From NCBI GenBank assembly GCA_018340375.1, contig JAFFJZ010000010.1, forward strand, positions 15,376,001 to 15,440,000: a DNA stretch of 64,000 nt, read 5' to 3'. The DNA comes from Gonatopus flavifemur. Lineage: Eukaryota; Arthropoda; Insecta; Hymenoptera; Dryinidae. Of this stretch, positions 1-11,780 are shown one piece after another. Position numbers and translations under genes: made by a program. Below the pieces are notes generated by a model that searched no databases, was not told where the DNA came from, and was given only the letters and a program-made list of their open reading frames with translations. How positions within the stretch are numbered: the first letter of the stretch is position 1; each line of letters begins with the position of its first letter.

Positions 1-52
1 TTAATAGGATTTAATAGAATACTTCTACCTGGGTTATCAATTATAACCCGAG
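1..52. repeat. Edge of dispersed repeat
   Basis: The first 33 bases (TAATAGGATTTAATAGAATA followed by CTTCTACCTGGG) match, as the reverse complement, positions about 12020-12052. Bases 33-51 form a small hairpin (GGGTTATC...ATAACCC). This looks like the end of a dispersed element cut by the window edge; the family is not recognised. Confidence 0.5.
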
Positions 53-172
53 TCGAAAAATTTGCACGGTTTTTATCCTCGTAGCCCATTTTTAAGCTGA
101 TTTTGTCCTGATTGTTGAATAAATGCGGACGAAAACACCACTTTTTCAGGATTTTAGTCTGAATTTCTCCTA

Positions 173-661
173 CACGGAGAAAAATGCGGCTCGAAAGGAT
201 AGTAATCTTTAACAGAAAATTGGAGAATATTTCTTAAAATCTAAGAATTTTTCTTAAGTTCGTAATAAACATAAAACGGTTCAGATTTCTCTTGAATATT
301 GCTCGAAAAACAATGAAAAATTATCAATACTCAACAAATCATAAAAACAAATATGAAGTGTCCAAATGTCCCGCATGAAATGTTACAAAGTGAATAACAA
401 AATTCTGTAATTTGAAAATAAGATTCCAAAATTTTGTTATTTACTTTGTAAAATTTCATGCGGGACTTTTGGAAACTTCATATTTGTTTTTATGATTTGT
501 TAAGTATTGATAATTTTTCATTGTTTTTCGAGCAATATTCAAGAGAAATCTGAACCGTTTTATGTTTATCACGAACTTGAGAAATATTCTCAGATTTCAA
601 AGAATATTCTCCAATTTTCTATGAAAGATTACTATCCTTTCGAGCTGCATTTTTCTCCGTG
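173..661. mobile_element. Foldback MITE, CACGGAGAAAAATGC family, full copy
   Basis: An almost end-to-end palindrome of 489 bp with termini CACGGAGAAAAATGC and GCATTTTTCTCCGTG, flanked on both sides by TA (171-172 and 662-663), the expected target duplication of a Tc1/mariner-type integration. Arms share GGAGAATATTTCTT, AAACGGTTCAGATTTCTC and CAATGAAAAATTATCAATAC. A second copy is nested at 59664-60130 and a half copy lies at 49262-49400. No open reading frame of note; mobilisation would have to be in trans. Confidence 0.85.
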
Positions 662-699
662 TAAATCACTTTTATTTGTTGGAGGAGGAATTCAGACTA

Positions 700-924
700 C
701 ACGGAAAAAATAATTTAGCTGCAGCAGCTAAGTAGCTAGCACGGACACGGACAGCCATTAAATTAGCTCCTGCAGCTAAATTTTAGCTGTTACAGCAAAA
801 AAATTTGCATTTGTAGTCAATTTATTTGCGGTAACAGCTAAAATTTAGCTGCAGGAGCTAATTTAATGGCTGTCCGTGTCCGTGCTAGCTACTTAGCTGC
901 TGCAGCTAAATTATTTTTTCCGTG
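700..924. mobile_element. Foldback MITE, CACGGAAAAAATAATTTAGC family
   Basis: A 225-bp palindrome with termini CACGGAAAAAATAATTTAGC / GCTAAATTATTTTTTCCGTG, flanked by TA on both sides (698-699, 925-926). Arms are nearly perfect for about 95 bp and rich in AGCT words (GCTGCAGCAGCTAAGTAGCT, TTAGCTCCTGCAGCTAAATT). It shares only the terminal CACGGARAAAA with the neighbouring element; the interiors are unrelated. Confidence 0.85.
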
Positions 925-1027
925 TAAAGTCATGAAAAAGTAGTGTTTTTGTCCGCATTATTCAACAATCGGGACAAATTCAGCTTGAAGATGGAATATG
1001 AGGATAAAAACCGTTCAAATTTTTCGA

Positions 1028-1286
1028 TCCATGAACCAAACGATATAGTTTCCCTGGTCGGCACTTCCGATAAAAAAAGATAAGTGGCTAGAGAATAAAA
1101 CAAAAGCGGATACCGATGTCATTTTTTTAAAGCTTTTTTATACGATTTCTGCAGATTATTTACAAGTAATTTTTATATGACTGTTATAGTGTAGCTCATT
1201 GTCAAAAAGCAGTGGTGAAAAATAGTTGTGTTTGACTAAGAATCAAATGATTTCGATCCTAATTTTTGGTTACATCGTATAATAAA
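1028..1286. other. Unassigned AT-rich sequence
   Basis: No coding region, inverted repeat or known element recognised between the palindrome and the tandem duplication. Confidence 0.5.
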
Positions 1287-1796
1287 AATTAGTAAATAAT
1301 ACTAAAAAAAAATACTTGAGACCTTATTTTACTAATTTTTTTAGATAACTGCAGCTAATACTTTCTCTTAGTGTATTAAATATAAATGAACTCTTCTTTC
1401 AGTGTAGAGACAACCAAGACAACGGAGGGTGTGCTGTTAGGGTTTTTATACTTGAAGAAAATTGAGACATGATATGATCTGTGAGTGATGACCCTCGTAA
1501 AAATTAAGCGATTCCGCCAATACTAATGACGGGCAATGGTTTGGGTTAGGCATGGTTGTCAAGCTCAAGAAATTTGAATAGATCCAACGTTGAGTGACAA
1601 CAGCACAACGCAAATTCGCGCCAGCCCTGATTCCGGGTTAAAACAACTTTGGCGATTTTTCACCAACTTTGCCCTAGACGTCAGAATTACGGTTGGTTAA
1701 TTGCTGAAACGATGTTATCATTCCAGGTCTTAGTCAAGCTTTCTTCCAAGATTCCATCAATGTTCGTCAACCTTGCACCACTCGGAATAACCTAAA

Positions 1797-2094
1797 TCAT
1801 TAATATTCAGAAAAATGATTGTGAATTCAGGGAAAAAGAGCATCACTCAAGATTATTTGTAGTGAGTTTATCAAAATTTCATAGTGAGAATAGTAACAGT
1901 TGATGGTCTTATTGTTATTTTTTCACAGTGAAACTATCAACTCATGGTAAATTCACTGTAATCTTAGGATGTATGTACTATGGACCCCATCCTGCCAATA
2001 TATGCCCAAGACTGAGCCAGAGTTCATACATACTAGGGATAGTGATGCTCTTTTTTCCTGAATTGACAGTCACCTTTTCTGAATAATCATAATT
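1797..2094. mobile_element. Foldback MITE (TTCAGAAAA...TTTTCTGAA), copy 1
   Basis: Imperfect palindrome of about 300 bp. The left arm carries ATTCAGAAAA, then TCAGGGAAAAAGAGCATCAC; the right arm carries GTGATGCTCTTTTTTCCTGA, then TTTTCTGAATAATCAT. The arms continue inward to AAGATTA...TAATCTTAGG. No coding capacity. It is duplicated with its host segment at 6156-6453. Confidence 0.7.
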
Positions 2095-5000
2095 TCGTTC
2101 TTTCAGTGCACTGGTACATTCTCACATGGGGAATGATACCTCAATAAAAATGTTTCAGCCATACACGAATTTATAACACCTGTGCTCGCGAAAACCCAGT
2201 TTCTTGTAAGCGTTCTGCAGGTGTTTGATAAGTTGATCACTCTTTCGCTAGCGCAAGCGTTACGAACTCATCAATACCAAGAGCAAACCAAGGTATTATA
2301 TATAGAATAGCAAATTTTTCTACTAGCTTAGCTAAAAATTTGCTGCGCAAGTGGTCTGGACCAAAACAGACCCTTGGATGGTCCAATTTTCAGTTATGCA
2401 GATTTCCACCCGAACTGTCAACAGAATTCCCAAAAGTTTTTCACTAATTTTTGACAGATTCCATAATGCAAAAGATGAAATTTTGAATCGATTTCAGTGA
2501 AAAGTTGTGCATAGAATTAATTCAGAAAAACAGATCTTATTCTTATCCAGATGGAGTATAGTGACATTGAGAGTTGCCGAGGCGTAACAAGATCTCGAAT
2601 TCCAAATCATCCTGTAATTGATGGTACAATTTGAAATGAAAGATTCAACAGGGAAATTCAAATTTGTGAGCAGGAAATCTACGTCACAATGAGAATTTTT
2701 CACGTATTGTATTTCATGAAAAGTAAAACAACGTGCTCTAGCGGCAACTCGTGACGAATGGTTTTACTGTGCGATATAAAAAGAGGAAGATCTGTTCTGT
2801 AAAATGCCGCTGTGTTCTTCCTCGAGAGATAAAAGTAGTATTAACTTTCAATGCACGTATCGCCATCTTCTTTTAAATGTAATTTAAACGGACAACAACA
2901 TATTCGAAATACAGAATTTCTTTTGAATATTTTGTCTATTTCTGACTATTTATACGGAAAATAAGTCTTGTTGTTTTTGGTTTGATTTTTTATTGCTGGC
3001 GTGTTTTTTATTCTTGTGTGCATGTGTTTTGTGAAAATTATTGACAAATTTCTAGGACACACTATTGATCATAAATCCACTTCCCCGACTAGTAACGATC
3101 ATCACCTGACAAGGTTATCTAGCATCAGACAAATCGTTCAAGAACTTGACTAGGATTAAATGTGAATGACCTTAGCGAGGATAAACTCGCTGGATGTGAA
3201 TCAAGATTCCTGATGAGATTTGTGTATGGTTTGAAGGGAGTTTTTTTTCATCAAGGCTTCACTAAAACTCTGAAAAATTTGTATCACCTTTGCTGTTGAT
3301 TGAATCAATAATCAACTTCCAGTTCTCGTACTCCCGAGTCTCGAATAGAAAAATTCTTCAAATTATATTTAATTTATGTATAAACTATATCGAATTACAC
3401 GTACTCTCTGAATATGGAAGAATAAGAATTTCACTTGAATTCGCATTCTTAGATTTTTCCACTCCAAATAATCAACTTCTAATCAATCGGAGCATTCTCT
3501 TGCTCTTTTATAACAAATTTTCAAACTTTCGGAAGTCAGTTACAATCGTGGTGAAAACTGCAGGTCTGATCATTCATATAACTCTAAATGTATATTAGAA
3601 AAAATTCATAGGCCATGATTAATCGTGAGTTGACATGAAACATACCGTGACGTAGACATGTTAATCGAGTTACGGATGATATAAAGTTACGGTAGGGGAT
3701 CTCAAGCTTCCCCTGGAAGATTGGAAATATATTACTTTCCGATGGAACGTAACCTTAAAAAACTGTTTCGTAAATACACGATACGTCGTGTTTTTCCTGA
3801 CGTTTTGCATCATACTTCTTCATCAAGGTAGGTACAAACATTTTATTGCTCTAATCGTATTATAATCTCCGATCAAGCGTGTACGAACCTAAAGAGCGAT
3901 TGCTACGAATTTCGATATTTCTTATTCGGTTTCTCATTACACGAACAACTTGTGAACACATTTGATGGACTAATTTTACTCTTCCTATTCGCCCCTCTGA
4001 ATATTTCGTTCAAAAGGATGGTGTTGAATGGTTCAATGAATATACAATGCCATGTTTGACTAGTGCAAGCTGACACCGCAACTAGCGAAACGTTCATGAA
4101 CATCGATTTATATCGATACACTATGAATATACGATTAATGTATGATTTCCTAAACAGTACGTGTTATGATATTTCCACGCGAAGTTACAAAACAGTTGTG
4201 CTATATAGGATGACAGTAAAGATGGAGTGAAACATATATATTCAGCACTCAAGATAAAACACGTTTTTCCACGGTGCAATTGAATGCAAGATGTGTTCCA
4301 CCTACATACATATATGCTGATGTTTCGGATTACATATTCAAAGGTTAACAGGTCGTGTACTTTACTTGATTCAACCTTCTCTCCCGCAGCGTCTTATAAT
4401 TTCCATCGGTAAGATGGTGTCAACGGCAGTTGTCTCACCTCCGTATTTATAAGTCTTCCGTATTACTCTCTGAGTTTTCAACATCTCTTCTCGCGATCTA
4501 CGATTACATTTCTTGTTTTTCTCGCGGTTTCAATTAACACGACCAATTAAACTTCAGAATAAATTCATGGTAATTAATGGATATATCACACGTTTCGCAT
4601 GCAGTTAGAATATACAAATTTATTTAATCAACTATTTAACCATTCGAATAGAAGAACGACGAGTAGATTAAACTAAAATTGATTAACTCTAACGCCCTAA
4701 CTCTCTACCAAATGATGAGGCACTGATCAGTTTTCCATGTCACTGATCAGGGATTGATCAGCAAACTTACAAGTTTCCGACAAGGGGTGTAACGCTCTGA
4801 CTACTGAGAAACTAATTGGACAAACTGAGCAGATATGAGCGAGTAACAGATGAGGGACTGATCAGTACTTGATGAGGTATTTTTGAGTAATTAACGAAGC
4901 ATTTATTACCCACAAAAATGCAGGTTATGTCGATGAAGATGTGCAATTATGATAATAAATTGATGATTTTTCACTCAAATAATAATTTATGTTTAGAGTT

Positions 5001-5190
5001 TTTGCCAAGGACAACAAATATATGAAACCATATGTATGGTGTTTCTACTTCAATCATGAGATATCATGAGATAATATTCAAGTCACTATACTTCCTCGTA
5101 ATAAATAACAAAACTATATTATTTCACAACAAGAAAGGATATATAGATATTCCACCCCATCTCCTTTTATACTATAACTTTACAAAATCT
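2095..5190. other. Unrecognised sequence inside duplication copy 1
   Basis: About 3.1 kb without a supportable gene. TATA-like strings occur (for example near 2777 and 4447) but without other promoter evidence. Around 4715-4880 the palindrome TGATCAG recurs five times. The short open frames here have the same length in the second copy mainly because the copies are nearly identical, so their conservation carries no weight. Confidence 0.5.
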
Positions 5191-5194
5191 GATA

Positions 5195-5398
5195 TTAGGA
5201 CCTGGAATAAGTTCTCGCTGTTTTCTACAAAATAAAAGCTTTATTTATAATATCAGGAACAAAAATGTTTCATTTAAAGTATTGTCCATCACTAGAGACT
5301 ACTTTCTCCCATCTTTCTGGCAGTATACCAGAAAGTATGACTTCCGCGGTGAAAAAACGACGTATCTTTTGAGGCTATCCAAAAATCGACGCATTTTA
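5195..5398 (-). pseudogene. Mariner transposase C-terminus and 3' inverted end (copy 1)
   Basis: Read on the minus strand, the segment encodes mariner C-terminal residues: an IASKDTSFFHRGS stretch, then after a frameshift LPERWEKVVSSDGQYFK and a stop. Untranslated sequence with AATAAA follows and ends in AACAGCGAGAACTTATTCC, AGGTCCTAA and then TA. That end is the reverse complement, with one mismatch, of the mariner 5' end at 17417, so both belong to one family. The catalytic domain is absent here. A 34-base hairpin marks the upstream break (about 5399-5432). Identical in copy 2. Confidence 0.8.
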
Positions 5399-5525
5399 CT
5401 TCCATGTTTCTTATATATAAGGAAACGGAAGTATTGTATTAGGGTCAAAAATCGACGATGCAGAAGGGGGTATTACACAAATGCCAAACGCTTCAAAACG
5501 TCGAGAAAAAGCGATTCCCAAAAGT

Positions 5526-5548
5526 GTGTGTGTGTATGTGTGTGTGCA
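5526..5548. repeat. GT microsatellite
   Basis: Short imperfect (GT)n tract interrupted by one TA. Repeated at 9885-9907 in the second copy. Confidence 0.9.
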
Positions 5549-5625
5549 TTTTTTGGCGCACGATAACTTTCCTCAGAATGCAGCGATCGGCATGATTCTT
5601 CTTTTAATCAGGGTGTCTAGCAAAA

Positions 5626-5645
5626 ATACTAAAAAAAATTGAACT
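5626..5645. other. Junction insertion of the tandem duplication
   Basis: Twenty bases between the two copies belong to neither copy end. Thirteen of them (ATACTAAAAAAAA) also occur 32 bases further on at 5658 and at 1299 in the first copy, so the insert looks templated from the adjacent duplication end. Confidence 0.7.
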
Positions 5646-6155
5646 AATTAGTAAATAATACTAAAAAAAAATACTTGAGACCTTATTTTACTAATTTTTT
5701 TAGATAACTGCAGCTAATACTTTCTCTTCATATATTAAATACAAATGAACTCTTCTTTCAGTGTAGAGACAACCAAGACAACGGAGGGTGTGCTGTTAGG
5801 GTTTTTATACTTGAAGAAAATTGAGACATGATATGATCTGTGAGTGATGACCCTCGTAAAAATTAAGCGCTTCCGCCAATACTAACGACGGGCAATGGTT
5901 TGGGTTAGGCATGGTTGTCAAGCTCAAGAAATTTGAATAGATCCCACGTTGAGTGACAACAGCACAACGCAAATTCGCGCCAGCCCTGATTCCGGGTTAA
6001 AACAACTTTGGCGATTTTTCACCAACTTTGCCCTAGACGTCAGAATTACGGTTGGTTAATTGCTGAAACGATGTTATCATTCCAGGTCTTAGTCAAGCTT
6101 TCTTCCAAGATTCCATCAATGTTCGTCAACCTTGCACCACACGGAATAACCTAAA

Positions 6156-6453
6156 TCATTAATATTCAGAAAAATGATTGTCAATTCAGGGAAAAAGAGC
6201 ATCACTCAAGATTATTTGTAGTGAGTTTATCAAAATTTCATAGTGAGAATAGTAACAGTTGATGGTCTTATTGTTATTTTTTCACAGTGAAACTATCAAC
6301 TCATGGTAAATTCACTGTAATCTTAGGATGTATGTACTATGGACCCCATCCTGCCAATATATGCCCAAGACTGAGCCAGAGTTCATACATACTAGGGATA
6401 GTGATGCTCTTTTTTCCTGAATTGACAGTCACCTTTTCTGAATAATCATAATT
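6156..6453. mobile_element. Foldback MITE, copy 2
   Basis: Duplicate of the foldback at 1797-2094, carried along in the tandem duplication; it differs by one or two substitutions in the left arm. Confidence 0.7.
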
Positions 6454-9400
6454 TCGTTCTTTCAGTGCACTGGTACATTCTCACATGGGGAATGATACCT
6501 CAATAAAAATGTTTCAGCCATACACGAATTTATAACACCTGTGCTCGCGAAAACCCAGTTTCTTGTAAGCGTTCTGCAGGTGTTTGATAAGTTGATCACT
6601 CTTTCGCTAGCGCAAGCGTTACGAACTCATCAATACCAAGAGCAAACCAAGGTATTATATATAGAATAGCAAATTTTTCTACTAGCTTAGTTAAAAATTT
6701 GCTGCGCAAGTGGTCTGGACCAAAACAGACCCTTGGATGGTCCAATTTTCAGTTATGCAGATTTCCACCCGAACTGTCAACAGAATTCCCCAAAGTTTTT
6801 CACTAATTTTTGACAGATTCCATAATGCAAAAGATGAAATTTTGAATCGATTTCAGTGAAAAGTTGTGCATAGAATTAATTCAGAAAAACAGATTTTATT
6901 CTTATCCAGATGGAGTATAGTGACATTGAGAGTTGCCGAGACGTAACAAGATCTCGAATTCCAAATCATCCTGTAATTTATTGTACAATTTGAAATGAAA
7001 GATTCAACAGGGAAATTCAAATTTGTGAGCAGGAAATCTACGTCACATTGAGAATTTTTCACGTATTGTATTTCATGAAAAGTAAAACAACGTGCTCTAG
7101 CGGCAACTCGTGACGAATGGTTTTACTGTGCGATATAAAAAGAGGAAGATCTGTTCTGTAAAATGCCGCTGTGTTCTTCCTCGAGAGATAAAAGGAGTAT
7201 TAACTTTCAATGCACGTATCGCCATCTTCTTTTAAATGTAATTTAAACGGACAACAACATATTCGAAATACAGAATTTCTTTTGAATATTTTGTCTATTT
7301 CTGACTATTTATACGGAAAATAAATCTTGTTGTTTTTGGTTTGATTTTTTATTGCTGGCGTGTTTTTTATTCTTGTGTGCATGTGTTTTGTGAACATTAT
7401 TGACAAATTTCTAGGACACACTATTGATCATAAATCCACTTCCCCGACTAGTAATGATCATCACCTGACAAGGTTATCTAGCATCAGACAAATCGTTCAA
7501 GAACTTGACTAGGATTAAATGTGAATGACCTTAGCGAGGATAAACTCGCTGGATGTGAATCAAGATTCCTGATGAGATTTGTGTATGGTTTGAAGGGAGT
7601 TTTTTTTCATCAAGGCTTCACTAAAACTCTGAAAAATTTGTATCACCTTTGCTGTTGATTGAATCAATAATCAACTTCCAGTTCTCGTACTCCCGAGTCT
7701 CGAATAGAAAAATTCTTCAAATTATATTTAATTTATGTATAAACTATATCGAATTACACGTACTCTCTAAATATGGAAGAATAAGAATTTCACTTGAATT
7801 CTCATTCTTAGATTTTTCCACTCCAAATAATCAACTTCTAATCAATCGGAGCATTTTCTTGCTCTTTTATAACAAATTTTCAAACTTTCGGAAGTCAGTT
7901 ACAATCGTGGTGAAAACTGCAGGTCTGATCATTCATATAACTCTAAATGTATATTAGAAAAAATTCATAGGCCATGATTAATCGTGAGTTGACATGAAAC
8001 ATACCGTGACGTAGACATGTTAATCGAGTTACGGATGATATAAAGTTACGGTAGGGGATCTCAAGCTTCCCCTGGAAGATTGGAAATATATTACTTTCCG
8101 ATGGAACGTAACCTTAAAAAACTGTTTCGTAAATACACGATACGTCGTGTTTTTCCTGACGTTTTGCATCATACTTCTTCATCAAGGTAGGTACAAACAT
8201 TTTATTGCTCTAATCGTATTATAATCTCCGATCAAGCGTGTACGAACCTAAAGAGCGATTGCTACGAATTTCGATATTTCTTATTCGGTTTCTCATTACA
8301 CGAACAACTTGTGAACACATTTGATGGACTAATTTTACTCTTCCTATTCGCCCCTCTGAATATTTCGTTCAAAAGGATGGTGTTGAATGGTTCAATGAAT
8401 ATACAATGCCATGTTTGACTAGTGCAAGCTGACACCGCAACTAGCGAAACGTTCATGAACATCGATTTATATCGATACACTATGAATATACGATTAATGT
8501 ATGATTTCCTAAACAGTACGTGTTATGATATTTCCACGCGAAGTTACAAAACAGTTGTGCTATATAGGATGACAGTAAAGATGGAGTGAAACATATATAT
8601 TCAGCACTCAAGATAAAACACGTTTTTCCACGGTGCAATTGAATGCAAGATGTGTTCCACCTACATACATATATGCTGATGTTTCGGATTACATATTCAA
8701 AGGTTAACAGGTCGTGTACTTTACTTGATTCAACCTTCTCTCCCGCAGCGTCTTATAATTTCCATCGGTAAGATGGTGTCAACGGCAGTTGTCTCACCTC
8801 CGTATTTATAAGTCTTCCGTATTACTCTCTGAGTTTTCAACATCTCTTCTCGCGATCTACGATTACATTTCTTGTTTTTCTCGCGGTTTCAATTAACACG
8901 ACCAATTAAACTTCAGAATAAATTCATGGTAATTAATGGATATATCACACGTTTCGCATGCAGTTAGAATATACAAATTTATTTAATCAACTATTTAACC
9001 ATTCGAATAGAAGAACGACGAGTAGATTAAACTAAAATTGATTAACTCTAACGCCCTAACTCTCTACCAAATGATGAGGCACTGATCAGTTTTCCATGTC
9101 ACTGATCAGGGATTGATCAGCAAACTTACAAGTTTCCGACAAGGGGTGTAACGCTCTGACTACTGAGAAACTAATTGGACAAACTGAGCAGATATGAGCG
9201 AGTAACAGATGAGGGACTGATCAGTACTTGATGAGGTATTTTTGAGTAATTAACGAAGCATTTATTACCCACAAAAATGCAGGTTATGTCGATGAAGATG
9301 TGCAATTATGATAATAAATTGATGATTTTTCACTCAAATAATAATTTATGTTTAGAGTTTTTGCCAAGGACAACAAATATATGAAACCATATGTATGGTG

Positions 9401-9553
9401 TTTCTACTTCAATCATGAGATATCATGAGATAATATTCAAGTCACTATACTTCCTCGTAATAAATAACAAAACTATATTATTTCACAACAAGAAAGGATA
9501 TATAGATATTCCACCCCATCTCCTTTTATACTATAACTTTACAAAATCTGATA
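6454..9553. other. Unrecognised sequence inside duplication copy 2
   Basis: Counterpart of 2095-5190. Nothing coding is supportable. The TGATCAG cluster recurs around 9074-9240. Confidence 0.5.
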
Positions 9554-9757
9554 TTAGGACCTGGAATAAGTTCTCGCTGTTTTCTACAAAATAAAAGCTT
9601 TATTTATAATATCAGGAACAAAAATGTTTCATTTAAAGTATTGTCCATCACTAGAGACTACTTTCTCCCATCTTTCTGGCAGTATACCAGAAAGTATGAC
9701 TTCCGCGGTGAAAAAACGACGTATCTTTTGAGGCTATCCAAAAATCGACGCATTTTA
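9554..9757 (-). pseudogene. Mariner transposase C-terminus and 3' inverted end (copy 2)
   Basis: Identical to 5195-5398. It is the fragment that is collinear with the mariner central piece (13608-13738) and 5' piece (17138-17417) on the same strand, so it may be the 3' end of one copy broken up by later insertions. Confidence 0.8.
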
Positions 9758-10579
9758 CTTCCATGTTTCTTATATATAAGGAAACGGAAGTATTGTATTA
9801 GGGTCAAAAATCGACGATGCAGAAGGGGGTATTACACAAATGCCAAACGCTTCAAAACGTCGAGAAAAAGCGATTCCCAAAAGTGTGTGTGTGTATGTGT
9901 GTGTGCATTTTTTGGCGCACGATAACTTTCCTCAGAATGCAGCGATCGGCATGATTCTTCTTTTAATCAGGGTGTCTAGCAAAATATGATTTTGGAATTC
10001 CCGACCAATTCCAGGATTTTTTGGGAAATTCCCGGATCGAAAATAAAATGCACACACATCAATTTCAATTAACATTTTCGATGGCATAATACAATCTAAT
10101 GAGAAAAATGAATTCGAAGTTGAATAGGGGAGAGTGGGGACACTTGCACCATGGGGTGATATGCACCACAGCAGATATCTCTTAATTTTCCAAAATTTCT
10201 GAACTGTTCTTGCACGTGGCGTTTGCTGAATGGATGACCTAACTCCACACGAGTTCACAGGAATGTGGAATGAATCTCTGTTTTTTTATTGATATCAAAA
10301 GGTTTGGCACTCTCAAAATCGTTTGACTTGTGTCTCCTTAGTTTTTCAGAAAAAGTTTCCCATGATCTGTAAGTGATCCCAAACACCACGAAACCAATCT
10401 CAATCGAAAGTACAATCGTTGCACAATATTTTCATGATACACTCGGATGTTCGAATCTGAATGTTTTTCCGAAGAACAGAAGAGAGAAGGAGAGGAAGGA
10501 GAGAGAGAGAGAGAAAGATTCTTTTGTTTGATAAAATACTCTGTGAAACTCTTTGCTATTTCCATGAATGATCTCACTT

Positions 10580-10821
10580 CATATAAGTCAGGGGGGATAA
10601 ACTCAATGAGAGAATTTTCATAATGAACTTCAGCGCCGCCAAGGGGAAGGCTACTGGAACTAACCTCACATGGATACATTTACACAAATGCTCAACAAAT
10701 CATAAAAGTTTGTGACACAGTATCAGTGCCTTCATGTGAGATTAGTTCAAGTACCCTTCCTCTTGGCGGCGCTGAAATCAGTCTCAAGAACGTTCAATTG
10801 AGTTTATGCCTCCTGATATGA
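10580..10821. mobile_element. Foldback element with TTCAGCGCCGCCAAG arms
   Basis: Inverted arms 10580-10675 and 10733-10821 share ATAAACTCAAT, TTCAGCGCCGCCAAG and CTCACATG, with CATATAAGTCAGG / CCTGATATGAG at the tips. It lies inside the AGGGGAG element and is absent from the shorter copy at 29.9 kb, so it is probably an insertion. Confidence 0.65.
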
Positions 10822-11037
10822 GTTGGTAGGAGTGACAAATTTCACTTGTTTCCTCCGTTCATAGCAAACACTGTTGTGCAATTAGTTTTCAATAAAAGGT
10901 TGTTGCTAGTATCAAACTCTAAACTGCATAAAGTCCATCTTGATCGTAAGTTCAGCTATTCACTTGTATATCTGATTATTCATTTCAAATAAATACTGAT
11001 AAATAGATTTGAAAATAGTGGTTATTATTCCAATTAG

Positions 11038-11469
11038 CCCTGCTAAATTATCCCCATAAAGAACGATACAAGACGATAAATTTTTTCTATAGTTTTCAAT
11101 GAGGTTTCTGAATACGGAATTTACGAAGTTATATCGTTATCAAACGATAGAACTCTATCGTTCATACCGTTTTCTATAAAATTTAACAGATTGTATAGGG
11201 TTTTATCGTGAAATTCGTATTGGAAAAGTACTACTTATTCTAGAACACATAACTATTTTTTTCCAAATAACTGATACTTCTCCTATACGAATTTCACGAT
11301 AAAACCCTATACAATCTGTTAAATTTTTATAGAAAACGATAAAGAACGATAGAGTTCTATCGTTTGATAACGATATAACTTCGTAAATTCCGTATCCAGA
11401 AACCTCATTGAAAACTATAGAAAACATTTATCGTTTTGTATCGGTCCTTATTGGGAAAATTTAGCAGGG
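11038..11469. mobile_element. 432-bp palindromic MITE, CCCTGCTAAATT ends
   Basis: Nearly perfect arms of about 200 bases each (11038-11235 and 11276-11469), with tips CCCTGCTAAAT / TTTAGCAGGG and landmarks TATCGTTATCAAACGATAGA and TATAGGGTTTTATCGTGAAA. It sits inside the AGGGGAG element and is missing from that element's other copy. High arm identity suggests a recent insertion. No coding capacity. Confidence 0.8.
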
Positions 11470-11486
11470 AGAGGATCAATTACTCA

Positions 11487-11488
11487 GG

Positions 11489-11533
<45 letters not shown>
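11487..11533. repeat. GA microsatellite
   Basis: Near-uninterrupted (GA)n. The equivalent place in the inverted copy of the host element (about 30111-30125) has a short (CT)n, so the tract is a component of that element that has expanded here. Confidence 0.9.
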
Positions 11534-11538
<5 letters not shown>

Positions 11539-11780
11539 AAGAGCTAATTCGCAGGGTGGTGCAAGTCTCCCGCCATGTGGGGAGAGTTGCACCAAACGCA
11601 ATGTTTTTGAAGAACACTTATATCATTGATCGGATGTTAGATTCGACCTTGCTATCATTTGCAACTTAGAAAGGAATGTTTGCTCTGTCAAAATCCCATA
11701 AATAATATATCGAATGAAGTTAACCACGAAAGTTATAACAATGTAAAAAAAAAGTGGTGCAAGTGTCCCCACTCTCCCCT

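Larger units (their letters stand above)
53..1027. mobile_element. Outer foldback element holding two nested palindromes
   Basis: The left arm (53-172) is the imperfect reverse complement of the right arm, which is itself split into 663-698 and 925-1027. Shared landmarks are TCGAAAAATTTG at the tips, CGGTTTTTATCCTC, and the GTCTGAATT...GGAGGAGG stretch next to the axis. One TA-flanked palindrome (173-661) occupies the axis and a second (700-924) lies inside the right arm. Without them the outer element would be about 260 bp. There is no coding capacity. It reads as a non-autonomous, TA-targeting MITE; the superfamily is inferred from the TA duplications only. Confidence 0.75.
1287..5625. repeat. 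Tandem duplication, copy 1 (4.34 kb)
   Basis: This segment recurs 4359 bases downstream in direct orientation (5646-9984) with a constant offset throughout, so I see no indels. By eye about two dozen substitutions separate the copies and all lie in the first 2.2 kb (before about 3500); from there to the end the copies look identical. It ends 17 bases into the terminal CAGGGTGTCTAGC of a hAT-like element whose full form begins at 9968. Contents: an AT-rich hairpin (about 1288-1350), a 300-bp foldback, about 3 kb of unrecognised sequence, a mariner 3' end and a GT microsatellite. The short open frames inside match no family I know. Confidence 0.95.
5646..9984. repeat. Tandem duplication, copy 2 (4.34 kb)
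   Basis: Second copy of 1287-5625, same orientation, offset 4359. Differences are single-base substitutions confined to about 5646-7860; the remainder looks identical. Unlike copy 1 it runs on into a full-length hAT-like element at 9968, so this copy keeps the ancestral right flank and copy 1 keeps the ancestral left flank. Confidence 0.95.
10126..11780. mobile_element. AGGGGAGAGTGGGGACACTTGC element, copy 1
   Basis: Inverted ends AGGGGAGAGTGGGGACACTT, then GCACCA at both termini; the end motif recurs internally in degraded form (GTGGTGCAAGT, GTGGGGAGAGTTGCACCA near 11557-11594), giving subterminal repeats. It holds a GA microsatellite, a hairpin element (10580-10821) and a 432-bp palindrome (11038-11469). 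A shorter copy lies inverted at 29872-30422. No transposase frame is visible, so this is a non-autonomous DNA transposon; the superfamily is not identified. Confidence 0.75.

Noticed and set aside
2770..2810. Promoter at TATAAAAAG
   Set aside because: No initiator at the expected distance; TATA-like strings are common in AT-rich DNA.
3290..3598. 102-codon frame present in both duplication copies (7649-7957)
   Set aside because: Both copies are nearly identical DNA; the few changes include amino-acid replacements, and no domain or codon signal is seen.
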